Of a stretch of DNA of 39,363 bases, positions 24,880-32,676 are shown piece by piece (position 1 is the stretch's first letter; each line of letters begins with the position of its first letter). A program made the translations under genes and the position numbers. The DNA is from Niabella sp. (GTDB lineage: Bacteria; Bacteroidota; Bacteroidia; Chitinophagales; Chitinophagaceae): NCBI GenBank assembly GCA_027493055.1, contig JAPUDO010000126.1, forward strand, positions 101,958 through 141,320. The letters are read 5' to 3'. Below the pieces are notes generated by a model. The model worked only from the letters and a program-made list of their open reading frames with translations, made no database searches and was not told where the DNA came from.

Positions 24880-26169
24880 TTAACATTTTACCTCCCCTAC
24901 CAGGAACACGCTGCCACAAACCAGTATCAGATCATCTTTATGCGCATGAGCTTTAGCCGCTGCTATGGCCACATTCACATCCTCAAAAACATGCCCTCTT
25001 AAACCACATAATGCCGCTTTGTTTTTTAAAATTGCGGCATCCAAAGCACGGGGGATATGTGCGCTGGTAAAATAATAAACAGCATTGTGGGGCAGCATAT
25101 GCAGAACCGTATCCACATCCTTATCCTTTACCATTCCCAGGATAATATGCAGCTGGTGATAAGTAGATATCTCAAGTTGGTTAAGCAACTCCTGCATGCC
25201 ACTTTCGTTATGGGCCACATCCAGCACTATCCTGGGATTATGCTGAATAGTTTCCCAACGGCCATGTAAACCGGTTTGCTTTCTAACATGCTTAAGCCCC
25301 TGCACTATGGCCTCTTCCGCCAAATGATAACCAGCAGCCCTCAGCTGGCGACAGCTTTCCAGCACTGTAACCAGGTTTTTGATCTGATACTGCACGTTAA
25401 GATCCAACCCGTATTTTCTATGATCCGTTTTGCCTGGTTCGCTCACTTCAACTAAAAGCATTTCATCTTCGTACATCCAGTTCTCCACATGGTAATGATC
25501 GCCGGCAAAAAACAGTGCGCTCCCGGTTGCTGCCGCTTTGTCCCTGAAAACATCTTCCGTTTCAGCCTTTTTTTCGCCCACCACAACAGGAATATTGGGT
25601 TTGATGATCCCGGCCTTTTCCATAGCAATTTTTTCAAGAGTATCGCCTAATATCTGAACATGATCCCAGCCAATATTGGTTATTACAGACAAAACAGGTT
25701 CAATGATATTGGTGCTGTCCAAACGGCCGCCCAGGCCGGTTTCTATGATCGCTATATCAGCGCCTTCTGCTGCAAAATGGTCAAAAGCCATAGCAACGGT
25801 AATTTCAAAAAAGCTGGGCTGTATGCTTTCTATAAAAGGCTTTATTCTTTCTATAAAATCAACAACCCTGCTTTCATCTATCATTTGGCCATTGACCTTT
25901 ACCCGCTCCCTGAAATCTTTCAGGTGAGGAGAAGTATAAAGCCCGGTCCTATATCCTGCCGATTGAAGTACAGCAGCCAGCATGTGGCTTACAGAGCCTT
26001 TACCATTAGTACCGGCTACATGCATAAATTTTGTTTTTTGATGCGGGTTACCCAATATTTCACAAAGTGCTATAATATTAGCAAAGCCGCTTTTGACAGC
26101 ATCACTGCCCACGCGGCTAAACATGGGCAGGCGGGCATACATATAATCCAGGGTTTGCTGATAGTTCAT
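24880..26169 (-). CDS. folC: Folylpolyglutamate synthase / dihydrofolate synthase
   Basis: A 429-residue Mur-ligase-family enzyme. The P-loop is HVAGTNGKGSVSH, followed by TGLYTSPHLKDFRERVKVNG (the folate Omega-loop region, given in parts as TSPHLKDFRERV), then IIETGLGGRLDSTN and SVITNIGWDH. The C-terminal domain has RKQTGLHGRWE, VLDVAHNESGM and HIILGMVKDKD. It adds glutamate to dihydropteroate and to tetrahydrofolates. The ATG at 26169 is used; the frame is open further upstream, but that would overlap the ispD promoter, and homologues begin with NYQQTLDYMYARLPMF. It is divergent from ispD with only 40 bases between start codons. Confidence 0.95.
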   Translation of the reverse strand: MNYQQTLDYMYARLPMFSRVGSDAVKSGFANIIALCEILGNPHQKTKFMHVAGTNGKGSVSHMLAAVLQSAGYRTGLYTSPHLKDFRERVKVNGQMIDESRVVDFIERIKPFIESIQPSFFEITVAMAFDHFAAEGADIAIIETGLGGRLDSTNIIEPVLSVITNIGWDHVQILGDTLEKIAMEKAGIIKPNIPVVVGEKKAETEDVFRDKAAATGSALFFAGDHYHVENWMYEDEMLLVEVSEPGKTDHRKYGLDLNVQYQIKNLVTVLESCRQLRAAGYHLAEEAIVQGLKHVRKQTGLHGRWETIQHNPRIVLDVAHNESGMQELLNQLEISTYHQLHIILGMVKDKDVDTVLHMLPHNAVYYFTSAHIPRALDAAILKNKAALCGLRGHVFEDVNVAIAAAKAHAHKDDLILVCGSVFLVGEVKC

Positions 26170-26172
26170 AAG

Positions 26173-26180
26173 CAAATATA
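26173..26180 (-). promoter_or_regulatory. -7 box of folC
   Basis: TATATTTG on the minus strand matches the consensus exactly and ends three bases before the folC ATG, so the mRNA is predicted to be leaderless. No good -33 TTG is found at 19-21 bases. Confidence 0.6.
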
Positions 26181-26197
26181 GAATAGTTAAAAATTGA

Positions 26198-26205
26198 TAC
26201 ATTTG
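26198..26205 (+). promoter_or_regulatory. -7 box of ispD
   Basis: TACATTTG matches exactly and ends four bases before the ispD ATG, again predicting a leaderless mRNA. The folC and ispD boxes are back to back in a 40-base gap, so polymerase can probably occupy only one at a time. Confidence 0.6.
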
Positions 26206-26209
26206 GCAA

Positions 26210-26905
26210 ATGAATAAAGTTGCAATTATTGTGGCCGGCGGTTCCGGCAAAAGAATGGGAAGCGATCTGCCCAAACAGTTCTTAATGCTCCATAATAAAC
26301 CTGTACTATACTATACTTTACATACATTTCTGTCTGCTTATGAGGATATGCAGATCGTGCTGGTACTTGCAGAAGAGTATGTAGATATGGGCCGTGAAGT
26401 GATTGATGCTTATTTTGAAAAAGACAGGATAAAAATAGCGCTGGGTGGCGCTACCAGGTTTGAATCGGTTAAAAACGGCTTATCGCTGGTGGAAGAGGAA
26501 GCTATTGTATTTGTACACGATGCGGTAAGATGCACCCTTACTACCGATCTTATCCATCGCTGTTATGAGGCCGCTTTGGAAACCGGCAGCGCCATACCTG
26601 CCATCAAATGCAGTGATAGTGTGCGTATCATTAAAGAAGACGGCAGCAACGAGGCCGTTGACCGGGAAAAAATAGTACTGATCCAGACACCGCAGGTTTT
26701 TCACAGTAAAATCTTACTGCCGGCTTTCAATATAGATTATAAAGACTGGTTCACGGATGAGGCAAGCGTGGTGGAAGCTTTCGGCCTCATGGTATCATTA
26801 GTAGAAGGTGAAAAACAGAATATTAAAATCACCCATCTACTGGATCTGAAAATTGCGGAGCAAATCCTGCTGGAAGCGCCTGTGTACAGCCAGCCCGGTT
26901 CATAG
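26210..26905 (+). CDS. ispD: 2-C-methyl-D-erythritol 4-phosphate cytidylyltransferase
   Basis: A 231-residue enzyme of the MEP isoprenoid pathway that joins CTP and MEP to give CDP-ME. The nucleotide-binding start AIIVAGGSGKRMGSDLPKQF contains the catalytic arginine and lysine. FVHDAVRC replaces the usual VHDAARP, with the aspartate and arginine kept. QTPQVF and the later DEASVVEAFG match the family. Cytoplasmic. The length is normal. The next gene is convergent, nine bases beyond the stop, so the transcripts must overlap or end within the neighbour. Confidence 0.95.
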   Translation: MNKVAIIVAGGSGKRMGSDLPKQFLMLHNKPVLYYTLHTFLSAYEDMQIVLVLAEEYVDMGREVIDAYFEKDRIKIALGGATRFESVKNGLSLVEEEAIVFVHDAVRCTLTTDLIHRCYEAALETGSAIPAIKCSDSVRIIKEDGSNEAVDREKIVLIQTPQVFHSKILLPAFNIDYKDWFTDEASVVEAFGLMVSLVEGEKQNIKITHLLDLKIAEQILLEAPVYSQPGS

Positions 26906-26914
26906 CAAAGCGCT

Positions 26915-27889
26915 TTACCCGGCAATGCTGACATTACCAATCTTTGCCAGTATCTGGTGTGCTACATCCATAGCTTTAAGGCCATCAATCTCCGAAACTA
27001 CGGTTTGCGTATTATTATTGATCGCATCTTTAAACTCCTCCAGTTCCTGCCTGATAGCATTTACCTGGGGAACAGCAGGATTAGCAATAGCAATAGTTTT
27101 GTTACCATTAGGCGTGGCTATGTCAAAAGCAAATACATCTTTATCCTGTGGCTCTTTGAGCTTGATAATTTCTGTTTTTTTATCCAGGAAATCTATTCCT
27201 ATATAAGCATCTTTCTGGAATATCCTCATTTTCCGCATCTTTTTCATAGATATACGGCTTGAAGTAAGATTAGCCACACAGCCGTTGTCAAACTCAATGC
27301 GCACATTGGCTATATCCGGCGTATCCGTCATTACCGCTACACCGCTTGCAGATATTTTTTTCACATCACTTTTTACCAGGCTCAGGATAATATCAATATC
27401 ATGTATCATCAGGTCTAATATCACACTTACTTCCGTACCTCTCGGATTAAACTGGGCCAGGCGATGCACCTCAATAAACACAGGCTTCAAATCAAACCCT
27501 TTTAACGCAAGAAAAGCAGGATTAAACCGCTCCACATGGCCTACCTGCAATTTGATATTGGATTCCCTGGCCAGCTTTACCAGCTGGCGGGCTTCATCCA
27601 TAGTATGGGCAAAAGGCTTTTCCACAAACACGTGCTTGCCCAGTTTGATGGCTTTTTCGCACCACTCATAATGATAATTGGTAGGGGTAACAATATCTAT
27701 TGCATCGCAACGGCTTAAAAAATCTTCCGTATCAAAAAACCTTTTGATACCGTGCTTCTCCATAACCTCATTAGCCACTTCATCATTGGGATCAACAAAC
27801 CCCACAACTTCCACATCATTAATTTCCAGCCAGTTATTAAGATGGAATTTTCCTAAATGTCCAACGCCTACAATTCCTATTTTAAGCAT
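26915..27889 (-). CDS. Cytoplasmic Gfo/Idh/MocA-family oxidoreductase
   Basis: A 324-residue NAD(P)-dependent oxidoreductase with no export signal. The Rossmann start is KIGIVGVGHLGKFHLNNW. EKPFAHTMDEA holds the conserved lysine, GHVERFNPAF is typical of the MviM-like branch, and LMIHDIDIIL carries the likely catalytic histidine. The ATG at 27889 is chosen; an in-frame TTG two codons upstream would lie inside the -7 box. The closely related UDP-sugar branch is found near isoprenoid and lipid genes in Bacteroidota, but the substrate here is not known. It is convergent with ispD. Confidence 0.88.
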   Translation of the reverse strand: MLKIGIVGVGHLGKFHLNNWLEINDVEVVGFVDPNDEVANEVMEKHGIKRFFDTEDFLSRCDAIDIVTPTNYHYEWCEKAIKLGKHVFVEKPFAHTMDEARQLVKLARESNIKLQVGHVERFNPAFLALKGFDLKPVFIEVHRLAQFNPRGTEVSVILDLMIHDIDIILSLVKSDVKKISASGVAVMTDTPDIANVRIEFDNGCVANLTSSRISMKKMRKMRIFQKDAYIGIDFLDKKTEIIKLKEPQDKDVFAFDIATPNGNKTIAIANPAVPQVNAIRQELEEFKDAINNNTQTVVSEIDGLKAMDVAHQILAKIGNVSIAG

Positions 27890-27892
27890 CGC

Positions 27893-27926
27893 CAAAAATA
27901 TTCATTTTTAAAGTTATAAACTTCAA
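27893..27926 (-). promoter_or_regulatory. Promoter of the cytoplasmic Gfo/Idh/MocA gene
   Basis: TATTTTTG (27900-27893) on the minus strand matches TAnnTTTG, with TTG (27926-27924) 23 bases upstream. The box ends three bases before the ATG, so the mRNA should be leaderless. Confidence 0.6.
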
Positions 27927-27951
27927 CGGTGCATAAGATTTTATAAAAGAA

Positions 27952-27981
27952 AAAGAGCAAGTCTTTTCAGACTTGCTCTTT
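27952..27981 (-). terminator. Rho-independent terminator after the tRNA gene
   Basis: A 12-bp perfect stem (AAAGAGCAAGTC with GACTTGCTCTTT, loop of six) lies just beyond the tRNA 3' end. On the minus strand it is followed by TTTTCTTTTAT. Confidence 0.85.
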
Positions 27982-27982
27982 G

Positions 27983-28053
27983 TTGACCCATAAGGATTCG
28001 AACCTTAACTGACTGAACCAAAATCAGTAGTGCTACCGTTACACCATGGGTCA
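27983..28053 (-). tRNA. tRNA-Gln (anticodon TTG)
   Basis: On the minus strand a full cloverleaf is visible: acceptor arms TGACCCA and TGGGTCA, a D arm with AACGGTAGC, an anticodon arm ACTGA-TTTTGGT-TCAGT giving anticodon TTG, a 4-base variable region, a T arm TAAGG-TTCGAAT-CCTTA and discriminator A. CCA is not encoded. The U1-A72 acceptor pair is typical of bacterial tRNA-Gln. Confidence 0.96.
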
Positions 28054-28241
28054 ATCCTGTTCCCGATTTCACAATCGGGTCGCAAAAATAAGCAATTCGT
28101 TTATTTTGAGCAAACGCTTTTGAAAAAATATTTACAAAAAGCTTTTCCTGATGAATATCACCTGTTTTATATGCAGGGTTTGAGATCTAACAGTTAATTT
28201 AGCAGCTACTAATTTTTAACGATTTAAAAATCTATAACAAC

Positions 28242-29171
28242 ATGAAAGTAACCGTAGTAGGAGCCGGCGCAGTTGGAGCTACCTGTGCCGACAATATTGC
28301 CCGTAAAGAACTGGCTTCAGAACTGATCTTATTGGATATTAAAGAAGGTGTAGCTGAAGGTAAAGCTATTGATATGATGCAAACAGCCGCTCTTCTCGGC
28401 TTCGACACTAAAATAAAAGGTGTTACCAATGATTATGCCGCTACTGAAAATTCTGATGTGGTAGTGATTACTTCCGGCCTGCCGCGTAAACCCGGGATGA
28501 CCCGCGAAGAGCTGATTGGCGTAAATGCCGGCATTGTAAAAAGCGTGACCGAGAATATCCTGAAGTACTCACCTGATACTATTATTATTGTTGTATCCAA
28601 CCCTATGGATACGATGAACTATCTTACTTTGAAAACCTCCGGATTACCTAAAAACAGGATCCTGGGAATGGGTGGGGCTTTGGATTCCTCACGCTTCCGC
28701 TATTATCTCAGCCAGGAGCTGAAATGTTCTCCGGCCGATCTGAATGCTGTTGTAATTGGTGGTCATGGAGACACTACTATGATCCCTTTGATCAAACATG
28801 CCACCTGGGGCAGCACACCGGTTACTAACTTCCTGAGCGAAGAGCAGCAGCAAAAAATTGTTGCCGATACTATGGTTGGTGGAGCTACACTTACCAAGCT
28901 CATTGGCACTTCGGCATGGTATGCACCAGGTGCGGGTACTGCAGCTATGGTAGAAAGCATCCTTCGCGATGAGAAAAAACTGATATCCTGCGGAGTTTAC
29001 CTTGAAGGAGAATATGGCCAAAATGATATTTCGCTGGTGGTACCTGTAACTATCGGCCGCAATGGCTGGGAGCAGATCATAGACTTCAAGCTAAGCGATG
29101 AAGAGCAGGCAGCCTTCAACAAAAGTGCTGACGCTGTAAGAACAATGAATGACGTTTTAAAAACCTTATAG
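28242..29171 (+). CDS. mdh: Malate dehydrogenase
   Basis: A 309-residue NAD-dependent malate dehydrogenase of the LDH-like bacterial group. VVGAGAVGAT opens the Rossmann fold; the second strand ends in an aspartate (LLDIKEG), favouring NAD. R82 and R88 in GLPRKPGMTREEL are the substrate-binding arginines that specify malate over lactate. N120 is in VVSNPMDTM, R151 in LDSSRFR, and the catalytic H175 is in GGHGDTTM. It interconverts malate and oxaloacetate in the TCA cycle. It is a single gene followed by a strong terminator, 188 bases after the divergent tRNA-Gln. No obvious promoter consensus is seen. Confidence 0.97.
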   Translation: MKVTVVGAGAVGATCADNIARKELASELILLDIKEGVAEGKAIDMMQTAALLGFDTKIKGVTNDYAATENSDVVVITSGLPRKPGMTREELIGVNAGIVKSVTENILKYSPDTIIIVVSNPMDTMNYLTLKTSGLPKNRILGMGGALDSSRFRYYLSQELKCSPADLNAVVIGGHGDTTMIPLIKHATWGSTPVTNFLSEEQQQKIVADTMVGGATLTKLIGTSAWYAPGAGTAAMVESILRDEKKLISCGVYLEGEYGQNDISLVVPVTIGRNGWEQIIDFKLSDEEQAAFNKSADAVRTMNDVLKTL

Positions 29172-29189
29172 TAAAACCAATTACCTGTT

Positions 29190-29231
29190 AAAGGCTGCCC
29201 AAAAGCTTTATTTATAAGCGGGGCAGCCTTT
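29190..29231 (+). terminator. Rho-independent terminator after mdh
   Basis: An 11-bp stem (AAAGGCTGCCC at 29190-29200 with GGGCAGCCTTT at 29221-29231) and a loop of 20 bases lie 18 bases after the mdh stop. The downstream T-run is weak (AATATTTTAT). Confidence 0.8.
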
Positions 29232-29294
29232 AATATTTTATGTAAATTGCATACGGCTTTTAGTCAATAATTTCTAACTACTAAATTATAAACC

Positions 29295-30404
29295 TTGAAA
29301 TACTCGCTCCTGGCAATTGTATTCCTGCTGCTTTCCGGCCATACACGGCTGTTTGCCCAAAACAAAATACAACCCGGTTTTGATGCTGGAGAATATGTAT
29401 CTCTTTTATCTCTTGCTTTCTATGGCCGCAGCATTCCTGACTCAGCAGAGAGAACGACCGAAAAAGAGATTTATTCCAAACTCTATGTTTCCCCTGAGGT
29501 TGGCTTAAAAAACCAGTGGTCGCTTTTCCTGCGTAATGATAATGTTGCGGTTGTATGTATAAGAGGCACTGTGCCCGACAAATTAAGCTGGGCTGCTAAT
29601 TTTTACGCGGCCATGATACCTGCCACCGGAACTATTTTTTTAAATGATTCCACCAGCTTTAAGTATCAGCTTGCCGCTGACGACCAGGCGGCCGTACATG
29701 TTGGCTGGACCGTAGCATTGGCTTCAATGGCGCCGGATATAGTGTCGAAAATTAAAGAGCTGTATGCTAAGGGTGTAAGGAATATTTACATTACGGGACA
29801 TAGCCAGGGCGGCGCTATTGCTTTTCTTGTCCGCTCTTACCTGTATTACCTGCAGCAGGATGGGACACTGCCAAAAGATATACTGTTTAAGACTTATTGC
29901 AGCGCCGCGCCCAAACCGGGTAATTTATACTATGCTTATGACTTTGAAAATATTACCCGCAACGGCTGGGCCTACACCATCGTTAACCGGCTGGACTGGG
30001 TGCCGGAAACGCCATACACCATCCAGCGCATGCAGGACATGAATGAGTTAAACCCGCTTATTCATACAAAAGACCTGCTTAAAAATCAAAAGCTTCCGCT
30101 AAAGCTGGCAGGAGGCTTTTTATATGGAAAACTCAACCGCAAGCCCAGGAAAGCCCAGAAGGTTTTAACCAGGTACCTGGGAAGCAAAATGTATAAGATA
30201 GCTATAAAAAAAGCTTTACCTCAATTTAAAGAGCCGCAATACGTTCCGTCTGACAATTACATGCGCGCAGGCAACCCTGTTGTTTTAATACCCGATGATG
30301 AATACAGGCAACAATTCAAGGGTACAGACGATTATTTTATACACCATGGCTTCAAGGCTTATTATTTTCTCACGAAAAAACATTACCCCGGCACAGGCAA
30401 ATAA
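29295..30404 (+). CDS. Secreted lipase_3-like alpha/beta hydrolase
   Basis: A 369-residue protein with a signal peptide (hydrophobic 5-18, ending LFAQ). The nucleophile elbow GHSQGG puts the catalytic serine at S170. The preceding VVCIRGTV is the oxyanion strand, and VNRLDWVPETP contains a candidate catalytic aspartate. The closing IHHGFKAYY gives a histidine candidate. This is the class 3 lipase (PF01764) arrangement, likely for extracellular lipids or esters, but the substrate is not shown. The start must be the TTG at 29295, because an in-frame stop lies only two codons upstream and there is no ATG before the signal peptide. Convergent with the YqeY gene. Confidence 0.82.
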   Translation: MKYSLLAIVFLLLSGHTRLFAQNKIQPGFDAGEYVSLLSLAFYGRSIPDSAERTTEKEIYSKLYVSPEVGLKNQWSLFLRNDNVAVVCIRGTVPDKLSWAANFYAAMIPATGTIFLNDSTSFKYQLAADDQAAVHVGWTVALASMAPDIVSKIKELYAKGVRNIYITGHSQGGAIAFLVRSYLYYLQQDGTLPKDILFKTYCSAAPKPGNLYYAYDFENITRNGWAYTIVNRLDWVPETPYTIQRMQDMNELNPLIHTKDLLKNQKLPLKLAGGFLYGKLNRKPRKAQKVLTRYLGSKMYKIAIKKALPQFKEPQYVPSDNYMRAGNPVVLIPDDEYRQQFKGTDDYFIHHGFKAYYFLTKKHYPGTGK

Positions 30405-30406
30405 AA

Positions 30407-30430
30407 AGCGCACATAAACACATGCGCGCT
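30407..30430 (-). terminator. Terminator of the YqeY-domain gene
   Basis: On the minus strand AGCGCGCAT pairs with ATGTGCGCT (one non-standard pair), and TTTTTATTT follows. It lies between convergent genes and best serves the minus-strand gene. Confidence 0.65.
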
Positions 30431-30454
30431 ATAAGTAAAAAAGTTCAGAAGCTA

Positions 30455-30907
30455 TTAAGAGGCTAATAGCTCTTTAACAATTGCTGAAATAGCTTTTCCA
30501 TCAGCTTTACCGGCAAGGGCCTTAGTGGCCATACCCATTACTTTACCCATATCAGCCGGGGATGCAGCCCCAGTTTGTGCTATAATTTTTTGCAGCGCTG
30601 CCTTCAGTTCTTCTGGCGAAAGCTGGGCCGGTAAATACTTTTCTATAACAACTATTTCTGCACGCTCTTTTTCCGCCAGATCAGGGCGATTCTGCTGTTC
30701 AAAGATCTCCAGGGAGTCCTTACGTTGCTTCACCAGCTTTTGCACAATTTTTATCTCATCATCTGTGCTTAATTCTCCTTTAGCCCCTTCAGCTGTTTTT
30801 GCTAAAAGAATAGCGGCTTTTACAGCACGCAAACTGGTAAGGGCATTTGAATCTTTGGCCAGCATAGCCGTTTTAATATCCGCATTAATAGTTTGTTCTA
30901 AAGACAT
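30455..30907 (-). CDS. GatB/YqeY domain-containing protein
   Basis: A 150-residue soluble protein of the YqeY family. It begins SLEQTINADIKTAM, continues LTSLRAVKAAI and KLVKQRKDSLEIF, and has IEKYLPAQLSPEEL, KIIAQTG and MGKVMGMATKALAGKADGKAIS, shown in part as MGKVMGMATKA. The helical C-terminal module resembles the tRNA-binding tail domain of GatB and Asn/Gln amidotransferases. A role with tRNA-dependent amidation is suspected for the family but unproven. The nearby tRNA-Gln is probably coincidence. Upstream, a terminator hairpin separates it from the pseudouridine synthase gene. Confidence 0.93.
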   Translation of the reverse strand: MSLEQTINADIKTAMLAKDSNALTSLRAVKAAILLAKTAEGAKGELSTDDEIKIVQKLVKQRKDSLEIFEQQNRPDLAEKERAEIVVIEKYLPAQLSPEELKAALQKIIAQTGAASPADMGKVMGMATKALAGKADGKAISAIVKELLAS

Positions 30908-30949
30908 ATCCTGATTAGTTTATAAGTTGAAAAGTTAACAAGTTTGAAA

Positions 30950-30976
30950 GGGCAAAAAAGTACTTATTTTTTGCCC
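30950..30976 (-). terminator. Terminator overlapping the end of the pseudouridine synthase gene
   Basis: GGGCAAAAAA and TTTTTTGCCC form a 10-bp stem with a 7-base loop; TTTC follows on the minus strand. The stop codon of the gene (30964-30966) lies in the hairpin loop, so the last codons of the reading frame are part of the hairpin. Confidence 0.75.
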
Positions 30977-32109
30977 GGACTTTTGAAATTCGCACGCGAC
31001 TTTAAGTTATCCGTTTTCTGTCTTTTACCTCCCGTATTCAACATTTTGCTTCCGGCCATATACTTTTTGTTTTCCGGCTTCGGCTTTCTGCTTCCGGCTT
31101 GTGGCCTTTCGTTTTCTGCCTTTGGCTTTCCAATTTTGGCTTGCAGCCTTTCACCTTCTACCTTCGGCTTTCCGGCTTCTGCTTCAGGCTTTTTTCTTTT
31201 CGCATCTTTACCAAAATATTTCAGGTTGCGCACCTCTTTTTCAGTAAGAAACCTGAACTTGCCGCGTTCCACATTCTTTTTGGTTAACCCTGCAAACATT
31301 ACACGATCCAGGTTTTTCACTTCATAACCCAGACTCTCAAAAATACGCCTTACAATACGGTTACGGCCACTGTGAATTTCCACGCCTATCTGCTTTTTAT
31401 CTTTCATGTCGCTATAAGCCAATACATCTACGTGCGCCGGGCCATCCTCAAGTGTTACGCCTTTAAGGATCTTATCAAAATCAGCTTTATCAAGCTGCTT
31501 ATCCAGTGTAACGGCATATATCTTTTTCACCTCATTACTCGGGTGCGTCAGTTGCTGTGCCAGTTCGCCATCATTGGTGATAAGTAAAACTCCTGATGTG
31601 TTCCGGTCAAGCCTTCCCACCGGATACACTCTTTCCGTTGTAGCGCTTTTTATAATATCAAGCACCGTTTTCCTTTTTTGAGGATCATCCGTTGTTGTGA
31701 TATAGTCTTTAGGTTTATTCAGCAGGATATACACCAGGTTCTTTGTAATAAAAACTTTTTTTCCGTTTGCTGTAACCTCATCACCATCGGCCATTTTATA
31801 TCCGGGTTCCATCACCACTTTTCCGTTCACTTTTACCAGTCCGTCTTTGATAAGCGTTGCTGCGTCCCTGCGGCTGCAAATACCTCCGTGAGCCAGGTAC
31901 TTATTCAGCGGCATCTGCTCCGTCGTAATTTTTTCGCGTACTATTGTGGGACCTTCTACCTGCTTTTGCAGGGTTTCTTTTTTCTTTTGTTCAAAATACT
32001 CGGCACGCTTCTTTTTATACTGTCTTTTTTCCTGCTTAAAGCCTTCTTTTATAGCAGCATTGCTTTTCTTTTTAGTAAATTTTTCAAAGCGTGGATCTAT
32101 TTTTTTCAT
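30964..32109 (-). CDS. RsuA/RluB-family pseudouridine synthase with basic repetitive tail
   Basis: A 381-residue protein. A lysine-rich N-terminal extension (1-60) precedes an S4 RNA-binding domain (about 66-125, MPLNKYLAHGGICSRRDAA). The synthase domain follows with the catalytic aspartate D168 in GRLDRNTSGVLL, then VYPVGRL, KKIYAVTLDK and GRNRIVRRIFESLGYEV. It modifies uridines in rRNA, probably 23S (RluB-like), but the site is not determined. From about residue 310 the tail becomes a low-complexity basic stretch with recurring GKPK and ERPQAGSRKPKPE blocks and no resemblance to the enzyme family. Its DNA is an imperfect repeat of GAAAGCCGAAGCC type. The tail ends in a terminator hairpin. 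Confidence 0.9.
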   Translation of the reverse strand: MKKIDPRFEKFTKKKSNAAIKEGFKQEKRQYKKKRAEYFEQKKKETLQKQVEGPTIVREKITTEQMPLNKYLAHGGICSRRDAATLIKDGLVKVNGKVVMEPGYKMADGDEVTANGKKVFITKNLVYILLNKPKDYITTTDDPQKRKTVLDIIKSATTERVYPVGRLDRNTSGVLLITNDGELAQQLTHPSNEVKKIYAVTLDKQLDKADFDKILKGVTLEDGPAHVDVLAYSDMKDKKQIGVEIHSGRNRIVRRIFESLGYEVKNLDRVMFAGLTKKNVERGKFRFLTEKEVRNLKYFGKDAKRKKPEAEAGKPKVEGERLQAKIGKPKAENERPQAGSRKPKPENKKYMAGSKMLNTGGKRQKTDNLKSRANFKSPGKK

Positions 32110-32150
32110 TGTATAATATTTTGCTGTTTTCCAACAGTAGTTAAGACCTG

Positions 32151-32158
32151 CAAAGATA
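32151..32158 (-). promoter_or_regulatory. -7 box of the pseudouridine synthase gene
   Basis: TATCTTTG on the minus strand is a perfect consensus match, 41 bases before the ATG. A TTG 14 bases upstream is closer than usual. The box lies next to the terminator of the preceding Spy-like gene, so this gene starts its own transcript. Confidence 0.55.
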
Positions 32159-32172
32159 CTTTATATAATAAA

Positions 32173-32205
32173 CAAAAAGCCACCTCATTTACGAGGTGAC
32201 TTTTG
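32173..32205 (-). terminator. Terminator after the short Spy-like gene
   Basis: On the minus strand CAAAAGTCACCTC pairs with GAGGTGGCTTTTTG with one mismatch, and TTTATT follows. It separates the Spy-like gene from the pseudouridine synthase. Confidence 0.75.
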
Positions 32206-32225
32206 CTAAGATCAAGCCTGAATAT

Positions 32226-32636
32226 TTATTTCTTATCATTGTTCCTTGCACCTGGACCCCTATCCCCTCTCTCTTTCATTTTAGCTGCCAGCTTCTCCTG
32301 CTGGTCTTTGGTAAGAACAGCATTTACCTTTTCAGTCCTTTCTTTCATCATTTCCATTCTTTTTTCCCTTCTTGCCTCATCACTTAAAGAATTATTGCTC
32401 CTGAGTTCTTCAAATTTGGTCCTTTGCTCTTCATTAATTTTTTTTATTTTCTCCTCCTGGTCTTTTGTAAGGTTCAGGTCTTTATACATATCCATCATAC
32501 CCATACCACCGGGTCCGCGCCTTTCTCCACCTCTTGCCTCTTTTTTATCTTTTGCGGGGGGAGGGGTATCCTGCGCGTAAGTAGCTGTAATGCTGAAAGC
32601 GCTGATAATTGCTGCAAGGAAAATTGTTTTTTTCAT
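32226..32636 (-). CDS. Short periplasmic Spy/CpxP-like protein, one module
   Basis: A 136-residue protein with a signal peptide ending TYAQ. A glycine- and arginine-rich spacer (GGERRGPGGMGMM) leads to one helical module: LNLTKDQEEKIKKINEEQ, then NNSLSDEARREKRMEMMKE, then NAVLTKDQQEKLAAKM. The LTxxQ-type pattern (LTKDQ twice) is that of the Spy/CpxP family of periplasmic chaperones and stress sensors. It ends in a charged tail (GARNNDKK). The same module occurs twice in the next gene upstream, 40 bases away on the same strand, so the two are probably co-transcribed. The function is inferred from the family only. Confidence 0.75.
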   Translation of the reverse strand: MKKTIFLAAIISAFSITATYAQDTPPPAKDKKEARGGERRGPGGMGMMDMYKDLNLTKDQEEKIKKINEEQRTKFEELRSNNSLSDEARREKRMEMMKERTEKVNAVLTKDQQEKLAAKMKERGDRGPGARNNDKK

Positions 32637-32676
32637 TTTTGTAAATTTTAAAAGTTGATCGGATATTAAGTCGTTC

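Noticed and set aside
27983-30907. A functional link between tRNA-Gln and the YqeY-domain protein
   Set aside because: They are almost 3 kb apart with unrelated genes and terminators between them.
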